Assembly (NCBI GenBank): GCA_964450125.1
Contig: CAYVDO010000001.1
Coordinates: forward strand, 1-64,000
Direction: 5' to 3'
Source: JADJOY01 sp964450125
Lineage (GTDB): Bacteria > JADJOY01
Length of the DNA stretch: 64,000 nucleotides
Part shown: piece by piece, positions 26,083-35,235 of the stretch
How the letters are laid out: each line of letters opens with the position of its first letter
How positions within the stretch are numbered: position 1 is the stretch's first letter
Translations under genes and position numbers: made by a program
Notes under the pieces: model-generated
Told to the model about the DNA's origin: nothing
The model's input: the letters and a program-made list of their open reading frames with translations, nothing else
The model's database searches: none

Positions 26083-27363
26083 TCAGCGATTGGCGAGGAG
26101 GGCTTCGACCTGCGGCTGCACTTGCGCGAGCCGGAACGAGCCGGCGCCGGAGTAGCTGGCGCGGATGCGGCCTGCGCGATCGATGAGCACCGCGCTCGGG
26201 ACTCCGTTGAAGCCGTAGCTGCGTTGCGTGCCGGGCGTCGTGACGATGGTGGGCACGGTGCTGCCCGCACGACGCAGGAAGTCGTCGACCGTGGCGGTGC
26301 GCTTGTCGACGCTGACCGCGATCACGTTCACGCCCTTGCGCCCCAGCGCGTCGTGGAGCTTCTGGATCTCGGGCATCTCCTTGCGGCACCAGCCGCACCA
26401 GGTGGCCCAGAACACCACCACGTTCACGCGCCCGGCGAGCGCGTCGAAGCTCTGCGGTGCGCCCGCGAAGGTCTCGCGAAAATCGAAACGCGGCGCTTTG
26501 CGAGCGTCCTGGGCGGCGACCAGCTTGGGTGGCCTTCCGTTGGTTGGCCCGAGTGACTCGCCGTCGTCGGTGGAGGGCGCGTCGTTTGGATCGTCCGAGA
26601 ACGGCTTCGCCGCTTCGGCGCGAGCGACCTCGGCGGGATCCGGCGGCAATGCGCTCGTGACCAGCGCGCTCAGAAGCGCCCGACCCGCGCCAGTGAGCGT
26701 GTCGGGCGTGCCGCCGAACCCCCACAGCACCCGATCGTCGAAGCGAGTGATCGCGAAGTCGGAGTTGGCGGCATCGCTCACGCGGCCCACGGCTTCGACG
26801 GTGACGGCGCGGCGCGTGTCGATACCGACGATGGTGCGCATGGGCACGTCGTTGGCGTAGAGCGCGACCCGTCCGTCGGGCTGCTTCGGGATCGACGGCG
26901 GCAGCTTCAGTCGCTCGGCGGCAGCCGCGGAGAGCGCCACCGCGTTGCCGCTGCCGGGAGTGAAGCGAGCCCCCTCGGTTCCGGCGCCGCGCGGCGCCAC
27001 CAGCTCGGTGGCAGCGCCCATGAGGAAGAGCGGCCGCGCCGACACGGCTTTCCACGGCCCGGGGTGGCCCTTCCAGTAGAGCGCGGTATCCGAGCTCGCG
27101 AACACCAGGCCGCACGCGAGCAGATCGGGCCGATTGGCAACCTGATCCAGGTCCAGCGCATCGACGACTCGAGTGGAGATGCGGTGCTCGCGTAGGGTTT
27201 TCGTCCACTGCTCCGCGAGCGCCGGCGTGGCTGAAACCACGCACACGGTCCGATCGACGACCTGGCTGGTTGCTGGCGCGGCGGTCGCGAGCGCGAGGCC
27301 CGCGGCCAGAACACACCACCAAGCCGTCTTGCGCGCACGCGTCGCCGAGTCGAACCAGGTCAT
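26083..27363 (-). CDS. periplasmic protein with C-terminal TlpA-like thioredoxin domain
   Basis: A 426-residue secreted protein. A signal sequence (about residues 12-33) is followed by a 250-residue region I cannot name, containing SGNAVALSAAAAERL and a charged linker (SDDPNDAPSTDDGE). Residues about 290-426 are a thioredoxin fold with FWATWCGWCRKEMPEI, then VIAVSVDK, and the cis-proline in GVPSAVLIDRAGRI. TlpA-type proteins reduce disulfides of exported proteins, often during cytochrome or copper-site assembly. The N-terminal part may bind the client. It stands apart from neighbours by about 56-100 bases. Confidence 0.82.
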   Translation of the reverse strand: MTWFDSATRARKTAWWCVLAAGLALATAAPATSQVVDRTVCVVSATPALAEQWTKTLREHRISTRVVDALDLDQVANRPDLLACGLVFASSDTALYWKGHPGPWKAVSARPLFLMGAATELVAPRGAGTEGARFTPGSGNAVALSAAAAERLKLPPSIPKQPDGRVALYANDVPMRTIVGIDTRRAVTVEAVGRVSDAANSDFAITRFDDRVLWGFGGTPDTLTGAGRALLSALVTSALPPDPAEVARAEAAKPFSDDPNDAPSTDDGESLGPTNGRPPKLVAAQDARKAPRFDFRETFAGAPQSFDALAGRVNVVVFWATWCGWCRKEMPEIQKLHDALGRKGVNVIAVSVDKRTATVDDFLRRAGSTVPTIVTTPGTQRSYGFNGVPSAVLIDRAGRIRASYSGAGSFRLAQVQPQVEALLANR

Positions 27364-27419
27364 GTGCTGAGACTCTCACAGCCCAGTCGGGCTTGGAAAC
27401 CGATGCAGGCCTTTGGGCG

Positions 27420-28436
27420 TCAACGGGGCTCGCGGAGAAATGCGGCGAACGCGCGCCCGTTGCTACGCAGCGAGCCGTCGGGATTCTGCAGGCCACGGCG
27501 ATCGGCGCCGTCGAGGCTCGACCACACCACGAATGGCATGTCGAGACGCTGCACCGCCGCGAGCAAGCTTCTCACGTCGTCCTCGTCGCTGGTGGGCTGG
27601 CCGAGCTCGTTCGAGACCACGGGAAGCCCCGTCGCGCGCGCCAGGTAGCGTGTGGCCTCTTCGAACGCCGCGGCATCGGGAACGTCCCAATGCAGGTTCA
27701 CGTAGTCCGCCTTGGCGCTCGCGTACCCGCCCAGCAATGCCCGCGCTCGCTCTACGGTGCGTGCCGCGCGATCGCGCCCGCCGGGCGCGCGCAGCTCGCG
27801 CTGCTCGGCCTCGCTCGTGGCTTTGCGAAGAAAGACGTCCGCCCGCTCGGTTTCGCCGCGAGAGCGCAGGTGCTCGGCGACGAGCAACGCGACGACCTTG
27901 CCGGGCAAGCCACCGTTGGTGCAGCGCAAGCGACGCGCATGCGCGGCCTCGCACGCGGCGCGCAGCATCGCTGCGTATTGCTCGGGAGTGCCCGAGAAGC
28001 GGCTGAGTGAGCTCTCTTCGTCCTCGATCGCCACCAGCGCCGGTTGGTACTTGTCGAGGACGCTGGCAAGCCGGGCCTTGTAGCGATCCAGATCGAGTGG
28101 CGCCTTCGATGGCGACCCAGACGGCCCGCGCTCACCGCTGTTGCGGACCGTCAGCACGATGCCGAAACCCGCGTCGCGGAAGGCTTCCGTGTCTTGGTGG
28201 AAGCCGCCCCATCCGGAAAGTGTGAGGTCCCACGGCCGCACGTAGCTCACACCGAGGTTCTGCGCTACCTCGAGGCGGCTGCGCATGGTGAGCCCGCCGC
28301 CGCCCACCATCACACCGAATGGGTTGGCGCCTGCCGCGCCTGCACCTACGGTCGCAGCGCAAACGATGACGAGCGCGAGGATGATCCTGGTGCGCCCGTG
28401 TCGCGGGCGATTCGTTCGCAGCATCTGGATCGCCAT
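27420..28436 (-). CDS. secreted TIM-barrel protein, glycoside-hydrolase-like
   Basis: A 338-residue exported protein with a long basic leader and signal helix (residues about 18-37). The body has alternating strands and helices typical of a (beta/alpha)8 barrel: FGVMVGGGG, VSYVRPWDLTLSG, LVAIEDEES and VVSNELGQPT, where the two Glu-bearing strands sit where GH clan A places acid and nucleophile. The family is not recognised precisely (GH39/GH5-like is a guess). Its ATG overlaps the stop of the YkgJ-like gene (TGATG), so expression is coupled. Confidence 0.62.
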   Translation of the reverse strand: MAIQMLRTNRPRHGRTRIILALVIVCAATVGAGAAGANPFGVMVGGGGLTMRSRLEVAQNLGVSYVRPWDLTLSGWGGFHQDTEAFRDAGFGIVLTVRNSGERGPSGSPSKAPLDLDRYKARLASVLDKYQPALVAIEDEESSLSRFSGTPEQYAAMLRAACEAAHARRLRCTNGGLPGKVVALLVAEHLRSRGETERADVFLRKATSEAEQRELRAPGGRDRAARTVERARALLGGYASAKADYVNLHWDVPDAAAFEEATRYLARATGLPVVSNELGQPTSDEDDVRSLLAAVQRLDMPFVVWSSLDGADRRGLQNPDGSLRSNGRAFAAFLREPR

Positions 28437-28954
28437 CACTCGAGGTTGAGCCGCTTCTTGAGCTCGGCGAGCTTTTCGGGTGGAAGGTTCCGCGATTCGA
28501 GGGAGCGCGCAAATGCAGATGCGTTCTTGGCGAGGGCGCGGTATCCGCAGGCAGGAAAGAAGTCAGGCCAGGCACCGTCGAGGAGCACCCGCGGGTAATC
28601 GCGGCACATCCCGGGGCGCGAATCGTAGCTGTCGCAACTGCGCGTGGCTGTGTCGAAATGGGTGCACCGGAACACGAACACGCGCGAGCTCTTCTCCTCG
28701 GACACCAGCTCGAATCCGTTCACGCGCCGCTGCCACGCGAGGAAGAGCCGTCGCGCGGAGGGAAGGAACCACACCGTTTTTCCGACCCGCATCGCCGGCG
28801 CCTCGCAGCAATGGCCGCTCTTCACGCAGGCGCCGGCGAGCATCCACCGATCCTCCCGCCGCACCCGTCGGAAGGCGCGCACCAGCGCCAGATCGACGCG
28901 GAACACCGCACGGGCGAGCGCCTTCACCACACGACGAACGGGGCCGTCACGCAT
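28436..28954 (-). CDS. YkgJ-type cysteine-cluster protein
   Basis: A 172-residue protein with the CxxxC-type zinc or iron cluster of the YkgJ (CxxCxxCC) family: CVKSGHCC near residues 29-36, CTHFDTATRSCDSYDSRPGMC near 85-105 and a last Cys in PACGY. The ATG at 28954 is chosen since the upstream frame is weakly coding and overlaps the divergent DUF3604 promoter. Function of the family is not well defined; members are cytoplasmic metal-cluster proteins. Coupled to the next gene by TGATG. Confidence 0.75.
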   Translation of the reverse strand: MRDGPVRRVVKALARAVFRVDLALVRAFRRVRREDRWMLAGACVKSGHCCEAPAMRVGKTVWFLPSARRLFLAWQRRVNGFELVSEEKSSRVFVFRCTHFDTATRSCDSYDSRPGMCRDYPRVLLDGAWPDFFPACGYRALAKNASAFARSLESRNLPPEKLAELKKRLNLE

Positions 28955-29058
28955 GGTGAGGGTTCCCCGCGCAGGCGGCGTGCAGCGCAAGTTCACGTGG
29001 ATCGCGCGCGCGACGCGAACGTATACTCGCGCGCCTTTCCCTCCCCTCGGAGCGCGAC

Positions 29059-31302
29059 ATGACAAACGGAATTCGGCGGCGCTCGGCCGCGACGACGATC
29101 GGGATGCTCGCCTGGGTCTTGATCGCGGCCACGCCGTCAGGATGCTCGAAGCCCAAGCCGGAGTCTTCCTCTTCGCGCGTGCCTGTTGCCGTGCGCGCGG
29201 CTCGCGAGGCGCCGTCGGTGGGTTTGCCCAAGACCGGGCCGGTGTCCGCGCCCGATCCCACGCTGGTCACCGGTCGCCGCATCCTCTTCGGTGACCTCCA
29301 CGTCCACACCACCATCTCGCTGGACGCGTTCTTCATGTCGCTGCCGATCATGGGCGGCGTGGGTGCCCATCCGCCGGACGAGGCGTGTGACTTCGCGCGC
29401 TTCTGCTCGGGCCTCGACTTCTTCGCCATCACGGACCACGCGATGGCCACGCTGCCCAGCGATTGGAAGAGCATCAAGGACTCGATTCGGCGCTGCAATG
29501 CGCTCGCGGGAGACCCGGCGGACCCCGACGTGGTGGCGTTCACGGGCTTCGAGTGGACCCAGCACGATGCCGATCCCGAGCACCATTTCGGCCACAAGAA
29601 CGTGATCTTCGCCGGCACCGCCGACGACGAGCTGCCGCGCCGCCCGATCGAGGCCACCAGTCGCGATCAGCGCCAGGCGATCCGTGGCCAAGCCAACACG
29701 ATCCTGCTCGCGTTGCTCGACGACCCGGNNNNNNNNNNCGCTGGCACCTACTTCGATTTCCGCCACCATCTCCTCGACCTCTCGAAGGTCACGTTCTGCC
29801 CCAGCGGCGTCGATACCCGAAAGCTCCCCGACGACTGCCAGGAGGAAGCGCCCGACCCGCCGGCGCTCTTCGAGAAGCTCGATCAGTGGGGCTTCGACGC
29901 GCTGGTGATCCCGCACGGCAACGCATGGGGGATCCACGTGCCGCCGCACGCCAACTGGGATCTGCAGGCGCGCCCGGGCTGGCACGATCCCGCGCGCCAG
30001 AACCTGATCGAGGTCTACTCGGGACACGGCAACTCGGAGGAATTTCGCAAGTGGCAGGAGTGGGACGTGGTCGATGGCCAGAACGTCTGCCGCGAGCCCA
30101 CCAAGGACTACCTGCCGTGCTGCTGGCAGGCGGGCGAGATCGTGCGCTCACGCTGCGCGGATCCCAAGTCCACCGAATGCGACGCCCAAGTGCTCGCCGC
30201 GCGCGAGGCCTACATCGAAGGAGGCGTTTACGGCGCCGCGGCACTTCCCGACGCCCAGCCCGAGGAATGGCTCGATTGTGGTCAGTGCCGCGACTGTTAT
30301 CTGCCGGACTTCAACATGCGCCCGCGCATGACCGTGCAAGCGGCGCTCGCCACCACGGGCCTCGCCGATGCGGCGAGCCCGGTGAAGTTCCGCTTCGGGC
30401 TGATCGCTTCCAGCGACACCCACCGCGCCAAGCCTGGTACCGGCTACAAGGACGACCGCAGTGCTTTCACCGATGCTTCCGGTGCCCAGGATCGCGTGAC
30501 CCAGTGGGTGATGGACGTGGGACGCCGCCGCAATCACGGCAAAGGTGGCGTCATGGACTGGGAGCTCGAGCGTCAGGGGAGCTACTGGTACACGGGCGGA
30601 TTGGTGGCCGTGCACGCCGAGAACCGCACGCGCGAGTCGATCTGGCAGGCGCTCAAGGAGCGGCGCGTGTACGGAACGTCCGGCGAGCGCTTGCTGCTCT
30701 GGTTCGACTTGCTCGGCGTCGACGGTTCCCGAAAGCCGATGGGGTCGGAAGTCACGATCGGCGGGACGCCGCGTTTCGAGGTGCGCGCGGTGGGCGCCTT
30801 CAAGCAGAAGCCCGGCTGCCCCGCGGACAGCGTGACGGCGGCGGGGCAAGAGCTGATCGACCGGGTGTGCGTGGGCGAGTGCTACAACCCGAGCGACGAG
30901 CGCCAGCCCATCGACCGCATCGAGGTGGTGCGGATTCGCCCGCAAGCGAAGCCCGGGGAGCCACTCGAGAGGCTGATCGAAGACCCGTGGAAGGTGATCC
31001 GCTGCCCGGCTGATCCGGCGGGTTGTGTCGTGACCTTCGACGATCCCGAGTTCCGGTCGAGCGGGCGAACGAACGTGTACTACGTGCGCGCCGTCGAACC
31101 GGACACCGAGACGGTGAACGGCGCCACGTTGCGATGCGTGTGGGACGAGCACGGCAATTGCACCAAGATCGAGCCCTGCTACAGCGATTTCCGCACGGCG
31201 GCGAGCGACGACTGCTTGGCGCCTGCCGGCGAGCGCGCGTGGTCGTCGCCGATCTTCGTGGACTGGAAAGATCAGGTGGATGTGGCGGCTCGAGTCGAGT
31301 GA
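29059..31302 (+). CDS. DUF3604 protein (PHP-like), spans an assembly gap
   Basis: A roughly 747-residue exported protein. The N terminus is a signal sequence with a Cys (PSGC) that may be a lipobox, followed by a Ser/Pro linker. The DUF3604 core starts LFGDLHVHTTIS, a PHP-phosphoesterase-like metal motif, with ITDHA, FTGFEW, IPHGNAWG and LIASSDTHR supplying further His/Asp ligands. Ten N at 29729-29738 interrupt it, but both flanks read in one frame. Many cysteines occur in the middle (residues 350-430). Function of the family is unknown; presumed periplasmic hydrolase. Overlaps the PpiC gene at its end. Confidence 0.85.
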   Translation: MTNGIRRRSAATTIGMLAWVLIAATPSGCSKPKPESSSSRVPVAVRAAREAPSVGLPKTGPVSAPDPTLVTGRRILFGDLHVHTTISLDAFFMSLPIMGGVGAHPPDEACDFARFCSGLDFFAITDHAMATLPSDWKSIKDSIRRCNALAGDPADPDVVAFTGFEWTQHDADPEHHFGHKNVIFAGTADDELPRRPIEATSRDQRQAIRGQANTILLALLDDPXXXXAGTYFDFRHHLLDLSKVTFCPSGVDTRKLPDDCQEEAPDPPALFEKLDQWGFDALVIPHGNAWGIHVPPHANWDLQARPGWHDPARQNLIEVYSGHGNSEEFRKWQEWDVVDGQNVCREPTKDYLPCCWQAGEIVRSRCADPKSTECDAQVLAAREAYIEGGVYGAAALPDAQPEEWLDCGQCRDCYLPDFNMRPRMTVQAALATTGLADAASPVKFRFGLIASSDTHRAKPGTGYKDDRSAFTDASGAQDRVTQWVMDVGRRRNHGKGGVMDWELERQGSYWYTGGLVAVHAENRTRESIWQALKERRVYGTSGERLLLWFDLLGVDGSRKPMGSEVTIGGTPRFEVRAVGAFKQKPGCPADSVTAAGQELIDRVCVGECYNPSDERQPIDRIEVVRIRPQAKPGEPLERLIEDPWKVIRCPADPAGCVVTFDDPEFRSSGRTNVYYVRAVEPDTETVNGATLRCVWDEHGNCTKIEPCYSDFRTAASDDCLAPAGERAWSSPIFVDWKDQVDVAARVE
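29729..29738. other. assembly gap (10 N)
   Basis: Ten undefined bases inside the DUF3604 gene. The true gap length is unknown, although the reading frame continues across it as written. Confidence 0.99.
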
Positions 31303-32191
31303 ACCGCCGCGGCGCGGGACTCGAGCGCTCGTTGCGGGAGCGCTTGCGGGCATCGCGCTGATCGCGATCGGCCTCGTGGGCGGGCCGCAGGTCCCCGCAG
31401 TCTTCGCACCGGCGGACGCCGAGCCGGCCGCGGCGATCGTGAACGGAGTCGCCATCCCGCGCGCCAGCATCGAACGATTCGCCGAGGCCCTCGAGGCGGA
31501 GCGCCCCGACCGGGACGGCGCCGCTCGGGTGGATCTCGCCCGTACGGCCCTCGATCGCGCCATCGACGACGAGCTGCTCTTGCAGCGCGCGCTGGCGCTC
31601 GAGCTGCCGCGAAAGGACTTTCTGGCGCGAAAGCAGGTGGTGAAGACGCTCATCGATGCCGTGGTGCGCGAGGCGGAATCCCGCGAGCCCACCGCCGCCG
31701 AGATCGAGGCGACCTACGCCGAGAGCCCCGAGTTCTTCCGCCGTCCCGGGCGGGTTGCGCTGCGGCAGATGCTCTTTCGCGAGGGCGCGTCCGCGCACTC
31801 CGAGCCCGCCGCCCAGCGCGTCCAACGGGCGCATGCGCGGCTCGTCGCCGGTGAGGCCTTCGAGGTGGTAGCGGCCGATCTCGCCGATCCGCCGGTGATT
31901 CCGCTTCCTGCAGGTGCGCTCACGCCCACCGAGCTTCGCGAGTACCTCGGCCCCACGGCGGCCACGACGGCGCAAGCGCTCGCCGTCGGTCACGTGAGCG
32001 ATCCCATCCGCACCAGCGCGGGCGTGCTGCTCTTGATCGTGGACGCACGCCAGCTCGGTGAGGTCCCGCCACTCGACGACGTGCGCGAGCAAGCGCGCCA
32101 GGCGGCTCGTCGCCGCGCCGGCGAGGAGGCGCTCGTGAGCTACCTCGCCGCGCTGCGCGCCGGCGCCGTGCTCGAGCGCGATCCGCGATGA
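31280..32191 (+). CDS. PpiC-type peptidyl-prolyl isomerase, membrane-anchored
   Basis: A 303-residue protein with an N-terminal membrane anchor (about residues 15-36), a SurA/PpiD-like helical chaperone region starting AAAIVNGVAIPRASIERFAE, and a degenerate parvulin domain near 150-260 with RVALRQMLF and PIRTSAGVLLLIV. A conserved parvulin histidine is not obvious, so it may act as a chaperone more than an isomerase. Its ATG lies 23 bases inside the end of the DUF3604 gene, and its stop overlaps the next ATG, giving one operon. Confidence 0.78.
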   Translation: MWRLESSEPPRRGTRALVAGALAGIALIAIGLVGGPQVPAVFAPADAEPAAAIVNGVAIPRASIERFAEALEAERPDRDGAARVDLARTALDRAIDDELLLQRALALELPRKDFLARKQVVKTLIDAVVREAESREPTAAEIEATYAESPEFFRRPGRVALRQMLFREGASAHSEPAAQRVQRAHARLVAGEAFEVVAADLADPPVIPLPAGALTPTELREYLGPTAATTAQALAVGHVSDPIRTSAGVLLLIVDARQLGEVPPLDDVREQARQAARRRAGEEALVSYLAALRAGAVLERDPR

Positions 32192-33369
32192 CGCGCATCG
32201 CGTTCGTCGTGTGCGCGGTGGTGATGCTGCTCGCGTCGGGACGCACGGCGGCGCGCGCCGAAGGAACCACCCAGTCGATGTCCGTGTGGCGCATCGCGGG
32301 CTCGCAGGCACGCGTGACGGCGTGGGTGCCGCTGGCGCTGGCGCGGCGCTTCGGGGCGACCGGCGAAGCCGGGACGCCCGCCGGCGTCGAGAGCATCGCC
32401 CGGGCGGGCCTACTCACCGGCGACTACCTCGCGCGGCATCTGGTGCTGGTCACGGCGACGGGGGCGTGCACGCCCGCTGGCGGCGGCCCGGGTACGGGGC
32501 GGGTGGAAGAGGCGTGGATCGTCCACGAATGGATCGCCTCGTGCCCGGAGGATCACGGCTTCCGGCTTCGTGACGACGCCTTCTTCGACGATGCGCCCAC
32601 GCATGCGCACTTCGCGCGGATCGAGTTGCTAGGAGCGGATGCCGCTGCCGGAGACGTCGTCGAGAAAGTGCTCACGGCGGGAGACCGCGTCCTCGAGACG
32701 CGCCACCTGAGCCTGGCTCTCCCTGGAGGGCGCCGCTCCGTCGGCGCCACCCCATTCGCTGCGCTCGCACGCGCTCGCGGCGCGCTGCCGATGTGGATCG
32801 TGCTTCTGGCCGCGGCGTTCGCGAGCGCCCTTCTACAGCCCCTCGCGTGGCCCGTCGCGTTCGCAACGTCGGTTGGCCTCGCCTTGGGAGCGCTCGCATC
32901 TGCCGGCGCCGTCACGGCGTCGATCCCCATCGCCGCAGCGGCGATTCTCGCGCTAGCGCTCGCTGTGCTCGTTCGGGAAGGTGCCAGTCGGCCGGTCGCT
33001 GCCGCGATCTACGTCGGCGCGGCGCTCGTTTCACTCGTGCGCGCAGAGCTGCCACGATGGGACCTCGTCGCTCAGGCGTCCGTGCTCATCGGCCTCGCCC
33101 TGCTCGCGATGACGAGCTGTCGCTCCGCGGTCGCGAATCTCGCGCTCGTCGCTGCGGCTGCGCTCGTCGTGAGCGCAACGGCAGTCGCCGCCACATCGCC
33201 GACATCCGCGATCTCGGATCGCCTCGCTAGCGCAGGCGTGCTCGTGGTCCTCGCCCTCGTGTCCGTCGCTCTCGCGCGGCGGCTCGGTCAAACGACTCGG
33301 CGGCGCATCGCGCGCCGTCTCGCTGCCCCGGTCGTCGCCGTCTCGATGGCCTGGCTCGCGATGCGCTGA
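32188..33369 (+). CDS. polytopic membrane protein with secreted N-terminal domain
   Basis: A 393-residue protein. A signal sequence (residues 1-24) leads a soluble region of about 175 residues with two cysteines (ATGACT and IASCPEDH), then seven or so closely packed membrane helices from residue 195 to the end. This layout resembles HupE/UreJ-2-type proteins, but the G-x-D-H helix motif of that family is absent, so I leave it unnamed. Third gene of the DUF3604 operon by ATGA overlap. Confidence 0.65.
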   Translation: MTRIAFVVCAVVMLLASGRTAARAEGTTQSMSVWRIAGSQARVTAWVPLALARRFGATGEAGTPAGVESIARAGLLTGDYLARHLVLVTATGACTPAGGGPGTGRVEEAWIVHEWIASCPEDHGFRLRDDAFFDDAPTHAHFARIELLGADAAAGDVVEKVLTAGDRVLETRHLSLALPGGRRSVGATPFAALARARGALPMWIVLLAAAFASALLQPLAWPVAFATSVGLALGALASAGAVTASIPIAAAAILALALAVLVREGASRPVAAAIYVGAALVSLVRAELPRWDLVAQASVLIGLALLAMTSCRSAVANLALVAAAALVVSATAVAATSPTSAISDRLASAGVLVVLALVSVALARRLGQTTRRRIARRLAAPVVAVSMAWLAMR

Positions 33370-33375
33370 TTCCTC

Positions 33376-33394
33376 GCCGCGCGCTCAGCGCGGC
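33376..33394. terminator. possible hairpin between convergent genes
   Basis: Stem GCCGCGC / GCGCGGC with loop GCTCA lies between the stop codons of two convergent genes. No U-run; weak evidence. Confidence 0.35.
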
Positions 33395-33401
33395 AGCGTT
33401 C

Positions 33402-34010
33402 TCACCCGTCGGTGTCCTCGCTGCGATCTCGCGCCGGAAGCGCATCGCGAAAGACGTCGAAGGTCTTCCAGGCGGGCACGGGCGGCGTGTAGTCGGTCCG
33501 CGGCGCGTACTCGGAGTGCTCGACGAGCTGCATCTTGTGCATGTATCGCGGGCAATTGGGAAAGATCTGTGTCGAGCTGACGCGAACGATGAAAACCGCG
33601 CCGGGACATTCCGCGAGCAAGGGATCGCGCTCTGCGAGCCGTGCGGTGCCGTTCACACGGATGCGTCGGGACTCGGCGAAGTCGAGAAAGAGCAGCCCCA
33701 CGTGCGGGTTGGCGAGGACGTTGCCCCACGTCCTGTACATGCCGTTGCCATCGTAGTCGGGGATGGCGAGCGTCCGATCGTCGAGCACGCGCACGAAACC
33801 GGGCAGCCCGCCCTTGTACGAACAGTCGGGTCGCCCCGCGGCGTCGGCGGTGGCAACGAACAGCATCGAGCAGCGCTCGATGAACGCGCGATCGTCATCG
33901 GTGAACGTCGTGTGCACCGTGATTTGGTTGAGGCGATCGGCCAGCGGTCGCGTCTCGCGCAGATCCTGAAGCCGCCGCATCCCCTCGTGAAACAAGTCGT
34001 CGATCGGCAT
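33402..34010 (-). CDS. pyridoxamine 5'-phosphate oxidase-family flavoprotein
   Basis: A 202-residue split-barrel protein of the PNPOx-like family, likely FMN-binding. Landmarks: FVATADAAGRPDCSYKGG near 51-68, LAIPDYDGNGMYRTWGNVLANP near 81-102 and RIRVNGTARL. It ends with a tail that carries Cys-Pro and MHKM. AGGAGGGG precedes the ATG strongly. Related proteins reduce or bind small heteroaromatics; true PdxH motifs are missing. Isolated gene, convergent with the preceding operon. Confidence 0.83.
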   Translation of the reverse strand: MPIDDLFHEGMRRLQDLRETRPLADRLNQITVHTTFTDDDRAFIERCSMLFVATADAAGRPDCSYKGGLPGFVRVLDDRTLAIPDYDGNGMYRTWGNVLANPHVGLLFLDFAESRRIRVNGTARLAERDPLLAECPGAVFIVRVSSTQIFPNCPRYMHKMQLVEHSEYAPRTDYTPPVPAWKTFDVFRDALPARDRSEDTDG

Positions 34011-34185
34011 GGATCCCCTCCTGGATCAGGTCGGATTCCCGGATCCGTATCGATGGTCGTCCAGCGGTCTTCGAATCACCACTCAGCATCCATCGAGGCT
34101 TCGAGGAATCTCGATCCCCGTGCAGCTGCCCTCATCCGGCCGAGCGAGGCAATCCCGGCGGCGAATTGGATCGCGCGTCGCACGT

Positions 34186-35121
34186 TCACCCCAGCGCGAG
34201 GAGGGCTTCGTCGGGGCCGATGTCGGCGGGCAGCCGGGCGAAGCGCCACGTCTGTCGCTGGTGGGTCGTGGCGCCGGGGGCGAGCCGCTGGAGCGGCGCG
34301 TGGAGCTCGATCTCGAGGTAGTCGTGGTGCGGGGAGTTGTACACCTCGACGGACGAGTCGTGGGCGAACGCGGCGCCCGGCTGAAGATCGAAACGGCGGA
34401 GGTGCGCGAGGGTATCGCGCTCGTTCGGTCGCAATGCCACGATCACGCCGCGCTCGGCGATGCCGCCGAACTTGAAGTGACGGGCTTCGCGGCACGGGAC
34501 GCACGTCCAGCGATCGCGCGCCGCGAGCACTTCGTCGCGGATGGCGACGGAGTCGCCTTCGTCGGGGTATCCGCGCACGCCGTCGATGGGGACGGGCAGG
34601 TACACGTCGAGCGGCCGTAGCATCTGCGTCACGTTCCAGATGCCACGCGCGACTTCACGCTTTCCGGTGTTCACGAGCTTCTCGTCGAGCAGCAGATCGC
34701 CATTCGAAAAGAGCTCCACACGCCGCGTGACGCGGAGCTGGGTCTCGCGACACACCGGGCTCTCCATGACGATGACCTTACCTTCGCGTCGCCAGGCGTA
34801 GCGGCCGGCATCGAGGTCGAGTGGCGGAATCGCCAGGTGCCACGCGCGCTGTGGCGCCACCCAGGTCTTGTCGCCTCCCCAAAGCCGAAAGCCGAGTCGG
34901 CGCTTCTCGGCGGCGAGGTCGCGGGCGGCGGCCACGTCGAGTGGCTCGCCCATGTGCTCGTCGTGGACGAAGAAGAGCTCCTCGCCGCGGTGCTTGACCG
35001 ACAGGATTCGGCCACCGACGTCGGGAACCAGCAGTACCGCGAGCTCCGGGATCGCGAGACGAACGGCGGCGTGACCGAGAAACGCGGTCTCTTCGATCTT
35101 GACCAGCGTGTTGGTGGGCAT
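34186..35121 (-). CDS. DUF4380-like, mutarotase-fold protein
   Basis: A 311-residue soluble protein with the beta-rich opening of galactose-mutarotase-like folds: LLVPDVGGRILSVKHRGEELFF near 31-52, then LWGGDKTWVAPQ near 81-92 and EVYNSPHHDYLEIELHAP near 263-280. It most resembles DUF4380 proteins. The His and Glu in the last block are plausible sugar contacts. No signal peptide. No functional neighbour; substrate unknown. Confidence 0.68.
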   Translation of the reverse strand: MPTNTLVKIEETAFLGHAAVRLAIPELAVLLVPDVGGRILSVKHRGEELFFVHDEHMGEPLDVAAARDLAAEKRRLGFRLWGGDKTWVAPQRAWHLAIPPLDLDAGRYAWRREGKVIVMESPVCRETQLRVTRRVELFSNGDLLLDEKLVNTGKREVARGIWNVTQMLRPLDVYLPVPIDGVRGYPDEGDSVAIRDEVLAARDRWTCVPCREARHFKFGGIAERGVIVALRPNERDTLAHLRRFDLQPGAAFAHDSSVEVYNSPHHDYLEIELHAPLQRLAPGATTHQRQTWRFARLPADIGPDEALLALG

Positions 35122-35235
35122 CTCGAGTGGCCTTTGGATCGCGAAGCGAGGGCGCGGCGATCTTACGTCAGCCGCGCCCTCGCTGGGCCGCCCGTGCGTG
35201 CGTCGATGCTTCGGGCGCCGGCGCGGCGCGCGCGG

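Noticed and set aside
32188..33369. HupE/UreJ-family metal transporter
   Set aside because: The overall layout is similar but the G-x-D-H membrane motif and His/Asp pairs are missing.
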